In this document: piece by piece, positions 1 to 12,073 of the stretch | How positions within the stretch are numbered: the first letter of the stretch is position 1 | How the letters are laid out: each line of letters begins with the position of its first letter | Assembly (NCBI GenBank): GCA_032718475.1 | Contig: JAUCBJ010000525.1 | Location: forward strand, 1 to 64,000 | Length of the DNA: 64,000 bases | From: Nemertoderma westbladi | Lineage: Eukaryota > Xenacoelomorpha > Nemertodermatida > Nemertodermatidae | Direction: 5' to 3' | The notes under the pieces: generated by a model | Database searches by the model: none | Told to the model about the DNA's origin: nothing | The model's input: the letters and a program-made list of their open reading frames with translations, nothing else | Position numbers and translations under genes: made by a program

Positions 1-70
1 TAGCAGTCTTGCTTTATTGAACCGTACTGTTTTTGTTATACACACCTTGTCTATTGTCAATCTCCGTATT

Positions 71-3000
71 ACGGCGGGTTGAGACCTATAGTAGCTCACT
101 ATATCGGCGGGTTGAGACCTATAGTAGCTCACTATATGGCGGGTTGAGACCTATAGTAGCTCACTATACGGCGGGTTGAGACCTATAGTAGCTCACTATA
201 GGCGGGTTGAGACCTATAGTAGCTCACTATACGGCGGGTTGAGACCTATAGTAGCTCACTATACGGCGGGTTGAGACCTATAGTAGCTCACTATACGGCG
301 GGTTGAGACCTATAGTAGCTCACTATACGGCGGGTTGAGACCTATAGTAGCTCACTATACGGCGGGTTGAGACCTATAGTAGCTCACTATATGGCGGGTT
401 GAGACCTATAGTAGCTCACTATACGGCGGGTTGAGACCTATAGTAGCTCACTATACGGCGGGTTGAGACCTATAGTAGCTCACTATACGGCGGGTTGAGA
501 CCTATAGTAGCTCACTATATGGCGGGTTGAGACCTATAGTAGCTCACTATACGGCGGGTTGAGACCTATAGTAGCTCACTATACGGCGGGTTGAGACCTA
601 TAGTAGCTCACTATACGGCGGGTTGAGACCTATAGTAGCTCACTATATGGCGGGTTGAGACCTATAGTAGCTCACTATACGGCGGGTTGAGACCTATAGT
701 AGCTCACTATACGGCGGGTTGAGACCTATAGTAGCTCACTATATGGCGGGTTGAGACCTATAGTAGCTCACTATACGGCGGGTTGAGACCTATAGTAGCT
801 CACTATACGGCGGGTTGAGACCTATAGTAGCTCACTATACGGCGGGTTGAGACCTATAGTAGCTCACTATATGGCGGGTTGAGACCTATAGTAGCTCACT
901 ATACGGCGGGTTGAGACCTATAGTAGCTCACTATACGGCGGGTTGAGACCTATAGTAGCTCACTATACGGCGGGTTGAGACCTATAGTAGCTCACTATAT
1001 GGCGGGTTGAGACCTATAGTAGCTCACTATACGGCGGGTTGAGACCTATAGTAGCTCACTATACGGCGGGTTGAGACCTATAGTAGCTCACTATACGGCG
1101 GGTTGAGACCTATAGTAGCTCACTATACGGCGGGTTGAGACCTATAGTAGCTCACTATACGGCGGGTTGAGACCTATAGTAGCTCACTATACGGCGGGTT
1201 GAGACCTATAGTAGCTCACTATACGGCGGGTTGAGACCTATAGTAGCTCACTATACGGCGGGTTGAGACCTATAGTAGCTCACTATACGGCGGGTTGAGA
1301 CCTATAGTAGCTCACTATACGGCGGGTTGAGACCTATAGTAGCTCACTATACGGCGGGTTGAGACCTATAGTAGCTCACTATACGGCGGGTTGAGACCTA
1401 TAGTAGCTCACTATACGGCGGGTTGAGACCTATAGTAGCTCACTATACGGCGGGTTGAGACCTATAGTAGCTCACTATATGGCGGGTTGAGACCTATAGT
1501 AGCTCACTATACGGCGGGTTGAGACCTATAGTAGCTCACTATACGGCGGGTTGAGACCTATAGTAGCTCACTATACGGCGGGTTGAGACCTATAGTAGCT
1601 CACTATATGGCGGGTTGAGACCTATAGTAGCTCACTATACGGCGGGTTGAGACCTATAGTAGCTCACTATACGGCGGGTTGAGACCTATAGTAGCTCACT
1701 ATACGGCGGGTTGAGACCTATAGTAGCTCACTATATGGCGGGTTGAGACCTATAGTAGCTCACTATACGGCGGGTTGAGACCTATAGTAGCTCACTATAC
1801 GGCGGGTTGAGACCTATAGTAGCTCACTATATGGCGGGTTGAGACCTATAGTAGCTCACTATACGGCGGGTTGAGACCTATAGTAGCTCACTATACGGCG
1901 GGTTGAGACCTATAGTAGCTCACTATACGGCGGGTTGAGACCTATAGTAGCTCACTATACGGCGGGTTGAGACCTATAGTAGCTCACTATACGGCGGGTT
2001 GAGACCTATAGTAGCTCACTATATGGCGGGTTGAGACCTATAGTAGCTCACTATACGGCGGGTTGAGACCTATAGTAGCTCACTATACGGCGGGTTGAGA
2101 CCTATAGTAGCTCACTATACGGCGGGTTGAGACCTATAGTAGCTCACTATACGGCGGGTTGAGACCTATAGTAGCTCACTATACGGCGGGTTGAGACCTA
2201 TAGTAGCTCACTATATGGCGGGTTGAGACCTATAGTAGCTCACTATATGGCGGGTTGAGACCTATAGTAGCTCACTATACGGCGGGTTGAGACCTATAGT
2301 AGCTCACTATACGGCGGGTTGAGACCTATAGTAGCTCACTATACGGCGGGTTGAGACCTATAGTAGCTCACTATACGGCGGGTTGAGACCTATAGTAGCT
2401 CACTATACGGCGGGTTGAGACCTATAGTAGCTCACTATACGGCGGGTTGAGACCTATAGTAGCTCACTATACGGCGGGTTGAGACCTATAGTAGCTCACT
2501 ATATGGCGGGTTGAGACCTATAGTAGCTCACTATACGGCGGGTTGAGACCTATAGTAGCTCACTATACGGCGGGTTGAGACCTATAGTAGCTCACTATAC
2601 GGCGGGTTGAGACCTATAGTAGCTCACTATACGGCGGGTTGAGACCTATAGTAGCTCACTATACGGCGGGTTGAGACCTATAGTAGCTCACTATACGGCG
2701 GGTTGAGACCTATAGTAGCTCACTATACGGCGGGTTGAGACCTATAGTAGCTCACTATACGGCGGGTTGAGACCTATAGTAGCTCACTATACGGCGGGTT
2801 GAGACCTATAGTAGCTCACTATACGGCGGGTTGAGACCTATAGTAGCTCACTATACGGCGGGTTGAGACCTATAGTAGCTCACTATACGGCGGGTTGAGA
2901 CCTATAGTAGCTCACTATATGGCGGGTTGAGACCTATAGTAGCTCACTATACGGCGGGTTGAGACCTATAGTAGCTCACTATACGGCGGGTTGAGACCTA

Positions 3001-4940
3001 TAGTAGCTCACTATACGGCGGGTTGAGACCTATAGTAGCTCACTATACGGCGGGTTGAGACCTATAGTAGCTCACTATACGGCGGGTTGAGACCTATAGT
3101 AGCTCACTATACGGCGGGTTGAGACCTATAGTAGCTCACTATACGGCGGGTTGAGACCTATAGTAGCTCACTATACGGCGGGTTGAGACCTATAGTAGCT
3201 CACTATATGGCGGGTTGAGACCTATAGTAGCTCACTATACGGCGGGTTGAGACCTATAGTAGCTCACTATACGGCGGGTTGAGACCTATAGTAGCTCACT
3301 ATACGGCGGGTTGAGACCTATAGTAGCTCACTATACGGCGGGTTGAGACCTATAGTAGCTCACTATACGGCGGGTTGAGACCTATAGTAGCTCACTATAC
3401 GGCGGGTTGAGACCTATAGTAGCTCACTATACGGCGGGTTGAGACCTATAGTAGCTCACTATACGGCGGGTTGAGACCTATAGTAGCTCACTATACGGCG
3501 GGTTGAGACCTATAGTAGCTCACTATACGGCGGGTTGAGACCTATAGTAGCTCACTATACGGCGGGTTGAGACCTATAGTAGCTCACTATACGGCGGGTT
3601 GAGACCTATAGTAGCTCACTATACGGCGGGTTGAGACCTATAGTAGCTCACTATACGGCGGGTTGAGACCTATAGTAGCTCACTATACGGCGGGTTGAGA
3701 CCTATAGTAGCTCACTATACGGCGGGTTGAGACCTATAGTAGCTCACTATACGGCGGGTTGAGACCTATAGTAGCTCACTATACGGCGGGTTGAGACCTA
3801 TAGTAGCTCACTATACGGCGGGTTGAGACCTATAGTAGCTCACTATACGGCGGGTTGAGACCTATAGTAGCTCACTATACGGCGGGTTGAGACCTATAGT
3901 AGCTCACTATACGGCGGGTTGAGACCTATAGTAGCTCACTATACGGCGGGTTGAGACCTATAGTAGCTCACTATACGGCGGGTTGAGACCTATAGTAGCT
4001 CACTATACGGCGGGTTGAGACCTATAGTAGCTCACTATACGGCGGGTTGAGACCTATAGTAGCTCACTATACGGCGGGTTGAGACCTATAGTAGCTCACT
4101 ATATGGCGGGTTGGAGACCTATAGTAGCTCACTATACGGCGGGTTGAGACCTATAGTAGCTCACTATACGGCGGGTTGAGACCTATAGTAGCTCACTATA
4201 CGGCGGGTTGAGACCTATAGTAGCTCCCTATACGGCGGGTTGAGACCTATAGTAGCTCACTATACGGCGGGTTGAGACCTATAGTAGCTCACTATATGGC
4301 GGGTTGAGACCTATAGTAGCTCCCTATACGGCGGGTTGAGACCTATAGTAGCTCACTATACGGCGGGTTGAGACCTATAGTAGCTCACTATACGGCGGGT
4401 TGAGACCTATAGTAGCTCCCTATACGGCGGGTTGAGACCTATAGTAGCTCACTATATGGCGGGTTGAGACCTATAGTAGCTCACTATACGGCGGGTTGAG
4501 ACCTATAGTAGCTCACTATACGGCGGGTTGAGACCTATAGTAGCTCCCTATACGGCGGGTTGAGACCTATAGTAGCTCACTATATGGCGGGTTGAGACCT
4601 ATAGTAGCTCACTATACGGCGGGTTGAGACCTATAGTAGCTCACTATACGGCGGGTTGAGACCTATAGTAGCTCCCTATACGGCGGGTTGAGACCTATAG
4701 TAGCTCCCTATATGGCGGGTTGAGACCTATAGTAGCTCACTATACGGCGGGTTGAGACCTATAGTAGCTCACTATACGGCGGGTTGAGACCTATAGTAGC
4801 TCCCTATACGGCGGGTTGAGACCTATAGTAGCTCACTATATGGCGGGTTGAGACCTATAGTAGCTCACTATACGGCGGGTTGAGACCTATAGTAGCTCCC
4901 TATATGGCGGGTTGAGACCTATAGTAGCTCCCTATACGGC
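71..4940. repeat. 32-bp tandem array (satellite/VNTR), about 152 copies
   Basis: An almost perfect head-to-tail array. The unit can be read as ACGGCGGGTTGAGACCTATA followed by GTAGCTCACTAT (32 bp). Variants are few: AC or AT at the unit start, CACT or CCCT near the end (CCCT only after about 4.2 kb), one 33-bp unit near 103 and one extra G near 4114. Each unit contains TATAGT-AGCTC-ACTATA, a 6-bp stem with a 5-nt loop. The period is not a multiple of 3 and stops occur in the frames, so it is not coding. If the VWA gene begins upstream of the window, the array lies in one of its introns; that is inference. Confidence 0.97.
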
Positions 4941-5467
4941 AATAACATCATTATTACTTTCTATTCCCGTTTCATCTTCCTTTATTATCTCATGTTGATC
5001 GTCTCCCTCCCTATTTAATACTTATCTATTTATCAAATTTTACGTGTATAAATTTAAGAAAACACCTATATGAGTCGTTAAAAATTAAATTTTCGAATAA
5101 AATTATGTAAAACGCTAGTAATCATAAATTATAACATTTTTCTAACAGTTTTCGTCTCTTTAAACCGATACGATATTTATTAGGTTAATAGATTACTCAA
5201 GATTAGGCCTATTCTTCCTATAACTGGTCGTTTTTGAATGTTTTTGATTTCTACCATGCATAATTTATTGATATTGTTGAAATTGGGGTCAGTTTAGAAT
5301 ATAGTCTAATTAATTATTTTATGTAACCTTTTTTCTATCCCCCATGGTAAATAGAAGGATGACATTAATTTAATGTTGTGAATTATCAAGTTACAACCGC
5401 TTATCAGCCCATAATGTTTTTTTACTAATGCTAAACACTCTTACAATATTTTTTTATTTATTTACAG
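4941..5467. other. Non-coding AT-rich spacer, probably intron end
   Basis: AT-rich sequence between the array and the VWA exon. It ends in a T-rich tract and ACAG at 5464-5467, a normal 3' splice site. I see no gene in it. Confidence 0.7.
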
Positions 5468-6432
5468 TCGTATTTCGCCTTTTTAAAAGGAGATGGAGCC
5501 TGCGAAACAACCGTTACCACCAACTTCTGCGATGGTAACCATGACAACAACCAATCGTTGTTGTTGGGCAACCCTTCGCGGTGCACCAAACGCGGATTTG
5601 TGGCCCCCGGCTGCCGAGAATTCTCTGCTGGGGTCTGTGCCAGTGAAACCATCAAAGAGGTTTACCTAAATACCCATAGGGTTATCTCTGATGCAATCAC
5701 CGGATATATTAATTTCCAAATGTATTCAATATCAGCGGCTCGCTACATGCGACTGGTGCCGGCACCTCTAAAATCATTTGATTGTCCTGAGAATCTGGAT
5801 ACTCTACTCTCCAACATCTCCAAGGAAACTGAACCATATTCGACGTTAAGCCCTCGAAATATTATAGTTATCATACAAACCGCAGCCAATTCCAGTAACC
5901 ACCGCTTGATAGCGCAAGTAACGGAACGTATTGCGAAGCCTCTGACGCACAAAGACCTCTTCACTGTTATAACCAGTTCCATGTATGACTTCGGGGAGAC
6001 TTTTTATGATGATGCGAAAAAAAGAGAATTGCCCACGTACTTAGGACGGGTATTCGAAAAGGATTCTAGAGGTGCATCAACCTACGTTAACAGACTATCA
6101 CTCAATGAGACAGTTAATGACACGATCATACTGATAAATAAATATGTTGGAGTAAATCAATCAGTCAATCAATGTTCTACCGGTGTGTTCCTTCTAATGG
6201 ACGACGATTCTAGCCTTGTGGACGACCAGGTTACAGCCGACATTCTCAGAAGTGTTAGTGGAATGGACGTTTCCTTTCACATTGTTCTATTTGGTGGCGG
6301 TACTGGCTTTACATCGCCTCTCTCAGACTGGTCTTACAACTTAACATGTAGGCTAAATGGGCGATTTGGACTTGTATCTGGAATTCAAGATATTGAACGA
6401 GTTATGAATGATTATCAAAAATTTTTTACGAG
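5468..6432 (+). CDS. Exon of a VWA-Cache (alpha2delta/CACHD1-like) protein
   Basis: The frame is open from the acceptor at 5467 to the donor GTAAGT at 6433, about 321 codons with no stop, ending in phase 2. It begins inside a protein, so upstream exons are expected. A cysteine-bearing N-terminal part is followed by a von Willebrand A-like fold: a hydrophobic strand RNIIVIIQTAANSS, a FLLMDDDSS strand, the strand SFHIVLFGGG, then DWSYNLTCRLNGRFGLVSGI and VMNDYQKFF, which match the VWA-to-Cache transition of calcium-channel alpha2delta subunits. NxT/NxS sequons suggest an extracellular glycoprotein. The metal-site motif DxSxS is absent at the first strand (QTAANSS), so the MIDAS looks degenerate. 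The exact subfamily is not certain. Confidence 0.75.
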
Positions 6433-6570
6433 GTAAGTATTAGTGATTTATTGTAAGTTAACGACAAATGATAAAAATAATTAATATTAATGTAGGCCTA
6501 CTAATGAAAAAAACATACAAATGTATAAAATTATGCAAGGAATCATACTAAATCAATTTTTATCATCTAG

Positions 6571-6763
6571 GAGCGATTTGTCTACCTTGGAGGAAGTCCC
6601 GTGGACATCGCGAAGTTACGACTTGTTAACGGGTAGACATTGGGCGGAGACGATTACGGCTTGTCTACCTGTCCCTCGGAGATACGGGGAGGAACAATCT
6701 CTGGCTAATATTTGTCTCGATATTCCACGAAACACTTTTGTGCACTACAAAGGGGGACTGGAG
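6571..6763 (+). CDS. Next exon of the VWA-Cache gene (start of Cache domain)
   Basis: The acceptor TCTAG at 6566-6570 and the donor GTTAGT at 6764 bound an exon whose entry phase (2) matches the preceding donor; it leaves in phase 0. It encodes EEVPWTSRSYDLLTGRHWAE, then TITACLPVP and SLANICLDIPRN. This is the pattern 'W-T-x-x-Y-D ... G ... T ... PV ... L ... D' seen in the Cache domain right after VWA in alpha2delta/CACHD1 proteins. Continuing past the donor the frame would stop at 6779-6781, so it is spliced or truncated here. Confidence 0.7.
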
Positions 6764-9700
6764 GTTAGTGCGACCGCCTGAGTCATCCAACCTTGTTTCA
6801 GCATCCTTACTAAACTGCTCTTTTCTTAGCATTCCGTATTCTAGAATACAATAACTCTAAATAAAAGTCTTCCTTAGTTGACGTGTAACGTTTTTTTTTT
6901 AAAACCTTAATTTGTTTTTTTATCCACTTCTTCCAAATAGACCTACTATTGTACTGTTCTTGTAATAAGAAGTCGGCAGGTTAATTTAAATTTTTTTTGT
7001 TTTTCGTTGTAAGTATTGGTATGGAGGGGAAGGGATAACTAATATTGTGGTAACTCGAAGTACGATGACATTTATATATTTGGTGATATATATTTTTCTA
7101 ATAGCAGTTTAATCTATCACTGTAATTACCCGCAGTTCAGTGCGATTTGAAGTATCTAAACATCAAACTTCCGTTGATTTATATATAGCAATAAATTTTG
7201 ACATCAATAATTCATATTGGTAGTAAATTTCCCTCAATATTGTGGCATCCTTACCTTTGGTTGAAAGGTTATTAATAAATTAACTTTATTTTTATTGTTG
7301 GATTCTATTCATAAAATATTGTCCTATCTATCTCCAATTCATAGTCCCCTATCTATTAACAGTATCCTTACTTTATACTTTATTTTACCTTTTTACTTTA
7401 TATTGTCACGGCTCGTCAGTGTAGTTACTGACCTTCTCAATAATTATTGGCTAGATAATCATTATCAAAATTTTTCTTATAAATTAATGTATAATTTACA
7501 GATCGATTTTTTCAGATAGTTTTGTTAATGATGTAATTTAGAAATACTTTATCTATGTGTTGCCCGTTTTTATCTTATTTTTTGTCCGTTTTTATCTTAT
7601 TTTATCATTACTCTTACAAAGCCACAATGGCTTTTAATAATGCTTTTAGCTGGAGTTATTTTAAACTAATACTTACGCTAATTTTACTTTCCTAGAATGT
7701 TTGAGAAAATATCACCCACTCTATCGCAGTGTTAATACATTTAACGAAAACAAAAAGTAACTTTAGCTTATATTACAGTTGTAATGTATTTTTTACTATT
7801 AAACAGGGAAAACATTTTGCTCCTACTATTTTAGGAAGTAAAGAATTTAGTGAAGAGTTGCCGTAAACCGGACTGGTCTCTAACCAGACTAAACCAACTG
7901 CGCCGACCAGAAGCCCAATGTCGAAATGAATGAACGACAAAGGATAACTCCATACGATAACAAATGAGATCCTCTCGGCTTGTATTGTAAATCCTATAGT
8001 CACAGTACCAAACTAAACAATGTTGGAGTTGGGGTTGAATCCGAGGAACATTTTTACAGCTTATCAATACCTGTACTGCATTGTATTTCGTTACATTCTG
8101 CTCGCATAAATTACTGTATTGTTAATTTCTTATGTATAACAAACCGTGCTATGATTTTCTAGGAACTTCTAGGTACTTTTTATTGGTGGACCGAAAATTT
8201 AGTCTTAGTCTGAAATCGATATTCTACCTTTTATAATATTTATTTTAAGTGTGGTAGGCAATATTCATAAAATAAACGATTTTGGTTGTTATATTGTTAT
8301 TAAACACAATTAGATGTATTTAATTAGCATAACATGCCACATAATTGCCTCAATGTGTTTTGTGCTAAAAGTTATCAAAATTTGGGTTGTATACCTGTAT
8401 TATTTCCATGGATACGTCAGCAACTTAGGCTGATTTAGGTTTCAAAGTTTCTCTTTTTTTGAAGATAAACTTTGAATTTATCATAACAATATTTAATATT
8501 AAGATAATATGATCGTAAATTTTAAAAATTAGGTGAACAATTTATTATTATTTTGAGTTAAATAATTTGTTTCATTCTTGTAGTCAAAACGATTTAAATT
8601 AAAAAAAAAAAAAAATTTTTTTAATAATTTAGGTAAAATGGTGATTGAACAACCTATTACCTATAACCTATTACCTATTACCTAATTACCTATACCAAAA
8701 CTAATACCAATTTTTTTTGGGATTCTAATTATCTTGTAAATACCCCTAAAAATATCTATAAAATATGTGGTACTGCATCATATCGAATTTCATAATTTCA
8801 TGTTTAGCAACAAAAAGGCATCTTCTTGGTCATTTTGGTGGGATTTGATACCTGCAAACTTTAGTCCACTGGCTATATATCTGTCAATATGGTCTGAATT
8901 CTAAACCCTTACTTATATGGTTGCCAGAACAACAATATTTGTATATAATATTCGGATAATTTCTCTGATAATTTATTTAAGTGTATAATTATTTATATCA
9001 ATAAATCAATATATGATTCATGGTATATTTAATCCAATGGAGATCTGATCCACTGAATATAAGATTCATTGAATTATTTACTATATGAATTGAATATACT
9101 TCTAGTTTTATTTGATAATTTATCAAGATAAAATAGAACACAAAATCTTTGATTGCGAAGTTTTGGTGGGTATTTGGCTACGATTAACAGGACTATTGGA
9201 CATTTTGATATCATCAAGAAAGTAAAAGTTGCAAACTAACAGATTTTCACAATTAGTATACTTTATAGACGTGTACCTTGTGCTTTCGACTTATTAAGCA
9301 GTAATACAGTAAATATCTACTTAAATGTATCATTATTAATATATATTTCTTATTTCTAATTACCGTGTATCGTATGTAATTTGTATTGTTTTAATTATAA
9401 ATTAGTAATAATTTATAAATATCGTTAATTATTTCAATTATGTTCTGGAATTTGAGTTAATTTATATATATATTTGTTGTGCTCTCCATTTGATCCTAAA
9501 CCTAGGACGTCATTAGATAGAAATGATTACTTATATTAGCCAACCTGCTCACACGGCCTCAATAGAGTCATTATGATTTATAAATGATACAATTATTTAT
9601 TAATTTAAATATTATACATACTTGTATTACTATTGTTATGTATGTAATATAGAAATATATATATATATCAATACATTATTAATTATATTGCACGACTATA

Positions 9701-10584
9701 TACGATACACTAATATATTATTTTGAATTTTTTTACTAAATACATCATTACTAGCTTAGTAATATTTTATTTTATAATAATACTTACGGTATTTGATATT
9801 GTCGATTGTCACATAAATTAGATGTTACATTTTTGATAATTAGATCGATTTAAATTTGTAAAACAATAATTTGTAACATGAATAATATATAGAACTTTTG
9901 TTTTATTTATTTTGTAACATTATTATTAATAATTTTAGTTTATTTTACTTTTTTGCACGAAATATTTATAATGAAAACAGTCCATATTTGATTTCCCTTT
10001 GTACTTTTCACATTTGCACATGTATACAAAAATCGTTTAAAAATGTTGCAAAGATTGAAAGGTATTACTCATTTTATATTGAAGTTTTTTTTTAACTATG
10101 TGTATAAGTAGTATATCACGTTCCACATTGGTATATTCCACATTACTATTACTACTTAATCCAGAGGTCGTGTGTTCGAGCCCTCAAGTGGTACTATCAT
10201 GTTTTCATTTACACAAGTTTTCTGTAAAGACCAATAAATGTAAATTGACCAAGGCTCATCTCTGACTTGCATCCTTGAATGGTAGTGGCTAAATAAGTGC
10301 CAGTTACCTGGGAAAGTATAAGGGAATAAATCATAATTTAACTGAACTAAAAAACTGTAAATAAGTCGTCAGACTACGTGCGCAATCCCTGGCTAAATGA
10401 CCGAAGAATCCTCCCATTTTTTTTTATCTTTATACTTTTAAAACTGTAAAGAACTGACGAAAACACCAAAATTACGCTGAAGAAAAAAATGTAATTAATA
10501 TATTTATATAATCTATACATTTATTTCAATTTGTTGGATTTTGTATTTCATTAAAATATTTGTTTGATCTTGACTGTGTTGCAG
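6764..10584. other. AT-rich intron or intergenic DNA, no supported gene
   Basis: Very AT-rich with microsatellite runs (for example TA repeats near 9657, A/T runs near 8600) and ACCTATT repeats near 8660. Only short shadow ORFs occur. A tRNA-like B box, GGTCGTGTGTTCGAGCC, lies at 10166-10182 in what may be a SINE (entered separately). No further Cache-domain exon could be recognised. Confidence 0.5.
10130..10440 (+). mobile_element. Possible tRNA-derived SINE
   Basis: A polymerase III B-box-like sequence (10166-10182) is followed by about 250 bp of non-repetitive DNA. No clear A box, tail or target duplication could be defined, so the borders are guesses. Confidence 0.3.
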
Positions 10585-10668
10585 GTAGAACCTGGTAGAC
10601 AACCACTAACTATATTTATCTTAAATAATTGTTTGTCACATATCCTGCTAGGTTCATTTGTCTTATAG
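10585..10668 (+). CDS. Candidate last exon of the VWA-Cache gene (short, hydrophobic tail)
   Basis: A good acceptor (TGTGTTGCAG, ending 10584) is followed by 27 open codons and TAG at 10666. Entry in phase 0 agrees with the donor at 6764. The peptide is largely hydrophobic (LTIFILNNCLSHILLGSFVL), as expected for a membrane or GPI-anchor tail, which alpha2delta proteins have. Two AATAAA signals follow at 10800 and 10813. Against it: most of the Cache region would be missing, so this may be chance or a truncated isoform or pseudogene. Confidence 0.3.
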   Translation, partial: VEPGRQPLTIFILNNCLSHILLGSFVL

Positions 10669-10799
10669 AATTTTAGGAATGTCAATTATTATTGTACTTG
10701 ATTACGTTGCATTGATGTTTAGATTTGTTAAATTAGATTGACTTAAATGATATATATTTTAATTTATGTTTATGTATTGTTATTAATGCTAATAGAAAT

Positions 10800-10818
10800 A
10801 ATAAATAACTGAAATAAA
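10800..10818 (+). terminator. Candidate polyadenylation signals
   Basis: AATAAA at 10800-10805 and again at 10813-10818, about 130-150 bp after the candidate last exon. In AT-rich DNA such hexamers are common by chance. Confidence 0.3.
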
Positions 10819-11010
10819 AAACATAATTCATGAACTAATTAATTAGATTTTTTTCATGTAATTTTTATGTGAATAATTCGTGTAATCAATAGCATAATAT
10901 TATTTGAAATAATATACTACGTATATGGTACGTATATTTTAAATTGGATCAATCAACGTAATGTATTAATTAGTACACTCATCAATTAGTACAGTAGTGT
11001 AGTAGGGCAC

Positions 11011-11926
11011 CTTACTACTACTACTACTACAAGGATCGGCGTACTGCATTGCAGCTGCATTTTCAAGAATGCTGTACCGGCCTATCGACAAAATCGCGCC
11101 GCCACAACACCCTATCACCCATGACATTTGCTAGATCATCCGCATCTTCAAGGCCAGTGTCCTTTAAGATGCGTCTCAAGAAATTCATAGGCTGTCCACT
11201 ATGCTTATTCACTTCATGAGCGATGAGGCTGCCAAAGTACAAGATTATGCACTGGCTGGTCCTCACGGCGAATGCAATGTCCTGCAAAGCGGAATCGGCT
11301 TTTTTCTAGTGTCAAGCTTAGGGGAACCAATGCGACACCTCCAATGTTATATAGTGTCTGGTTGGAGATGTGTGCATTGTACTTGAACAGTGAACCCGGT
11401 GTAGCATTCTTGCGAATGTGCTATCTAGAGATTTGGTGTCCTCAGCATTTTGAGCCCAGCATGGACTCCCATAGAGGAGTACTGGAACTACTGCTGCTCT
11501 AAATAATCGGACCTTAATTTTCCGATTAATTCTCGGTGACTTCCAAATCCTGGAAAGCCTATTCAAGGCTGCCATGCATTTCCCTTATGTATTCCAAGGT
11601 CCTCACCTGACTTCCGGATCCATGATCCCGGGTAACAGAAGTCGTCCACATGCTCAAGCATACCAAACTTTGAGCTTATGCTTATCCAGTCAGAGACTTG
11701 CTGAGGGCTTTCAAAGTTCACTCTCAAACTTTCGGTCTTTTTGGAGTTAATAAAAAGACCAACACTGGAAGCAGCCTGTTCTAATGAGCTGAGGAGCCGT
11801 TCGGCTCCCTCTAGTGATGCTGAGTCATCAGCAAAGTCTAGATCAGTTAGGTACTTGGCAGGGTTTCCTCGAATTCTGGAGCCAGTAGGTGGAGTTACCA
11901 TCACCCCATCATCATTATGATGATCT
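11011..11926 (-). mobile_element. 5'-truncated LINE, 3' part of RT ORF (copy 1)
   Basis: Antisense copy of the same LINE family as at 50.4-53.8 kb. Its 3' tail reads as CTA repeats at 11011-11029. Reading frames in pieces (11934-11563, 11575-11318, 11287-11063) carry the LDFADD reverse-transcriptase box, the KTESL region, RLSRIWKSPRINRK and MGDRVLW, all matching the other copies. Several frameshifts break it, so it is a dead copy. It breaks off upstream at DHHNDDGVM, next to a four-copy minisatellite. Confidence 0.9.
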
Positions 11927-11929
11927 AAG

Positions 11930-12073
11930 GGCAATGATATGGGAAACTAAACCTCAGTGTAAAATGGCAATGATATGGGAAAGTAAAGTTCAGTGTAAAA
12001 CGGCAATGATATGGGACACTGAAATTTAGTGTAAAATGGTAATGACATGGGACAGTAAAGGTCAGTGTAAAAC
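11930..12073. repeat. 36-bp minisatellite, 4 copies
   Basis: Four consecutive 36-bp units (starts 11930, 11966, 12002, 12038) beginning GGCAATGATATGGGA. It abuts the truncated end of the LINE copy. Confidence 0.9.

Noticed and set aside
71-4940. CRISPR-like array of short repeats
   Set aside because: Units are contiguous without spacers and the window is clearly eukaryotic; it is a satellite.
7773-8162. Short overlapping ORFs on both strands
   Set aside because: AT-rich non-coding DNA, no motif and no splice context.
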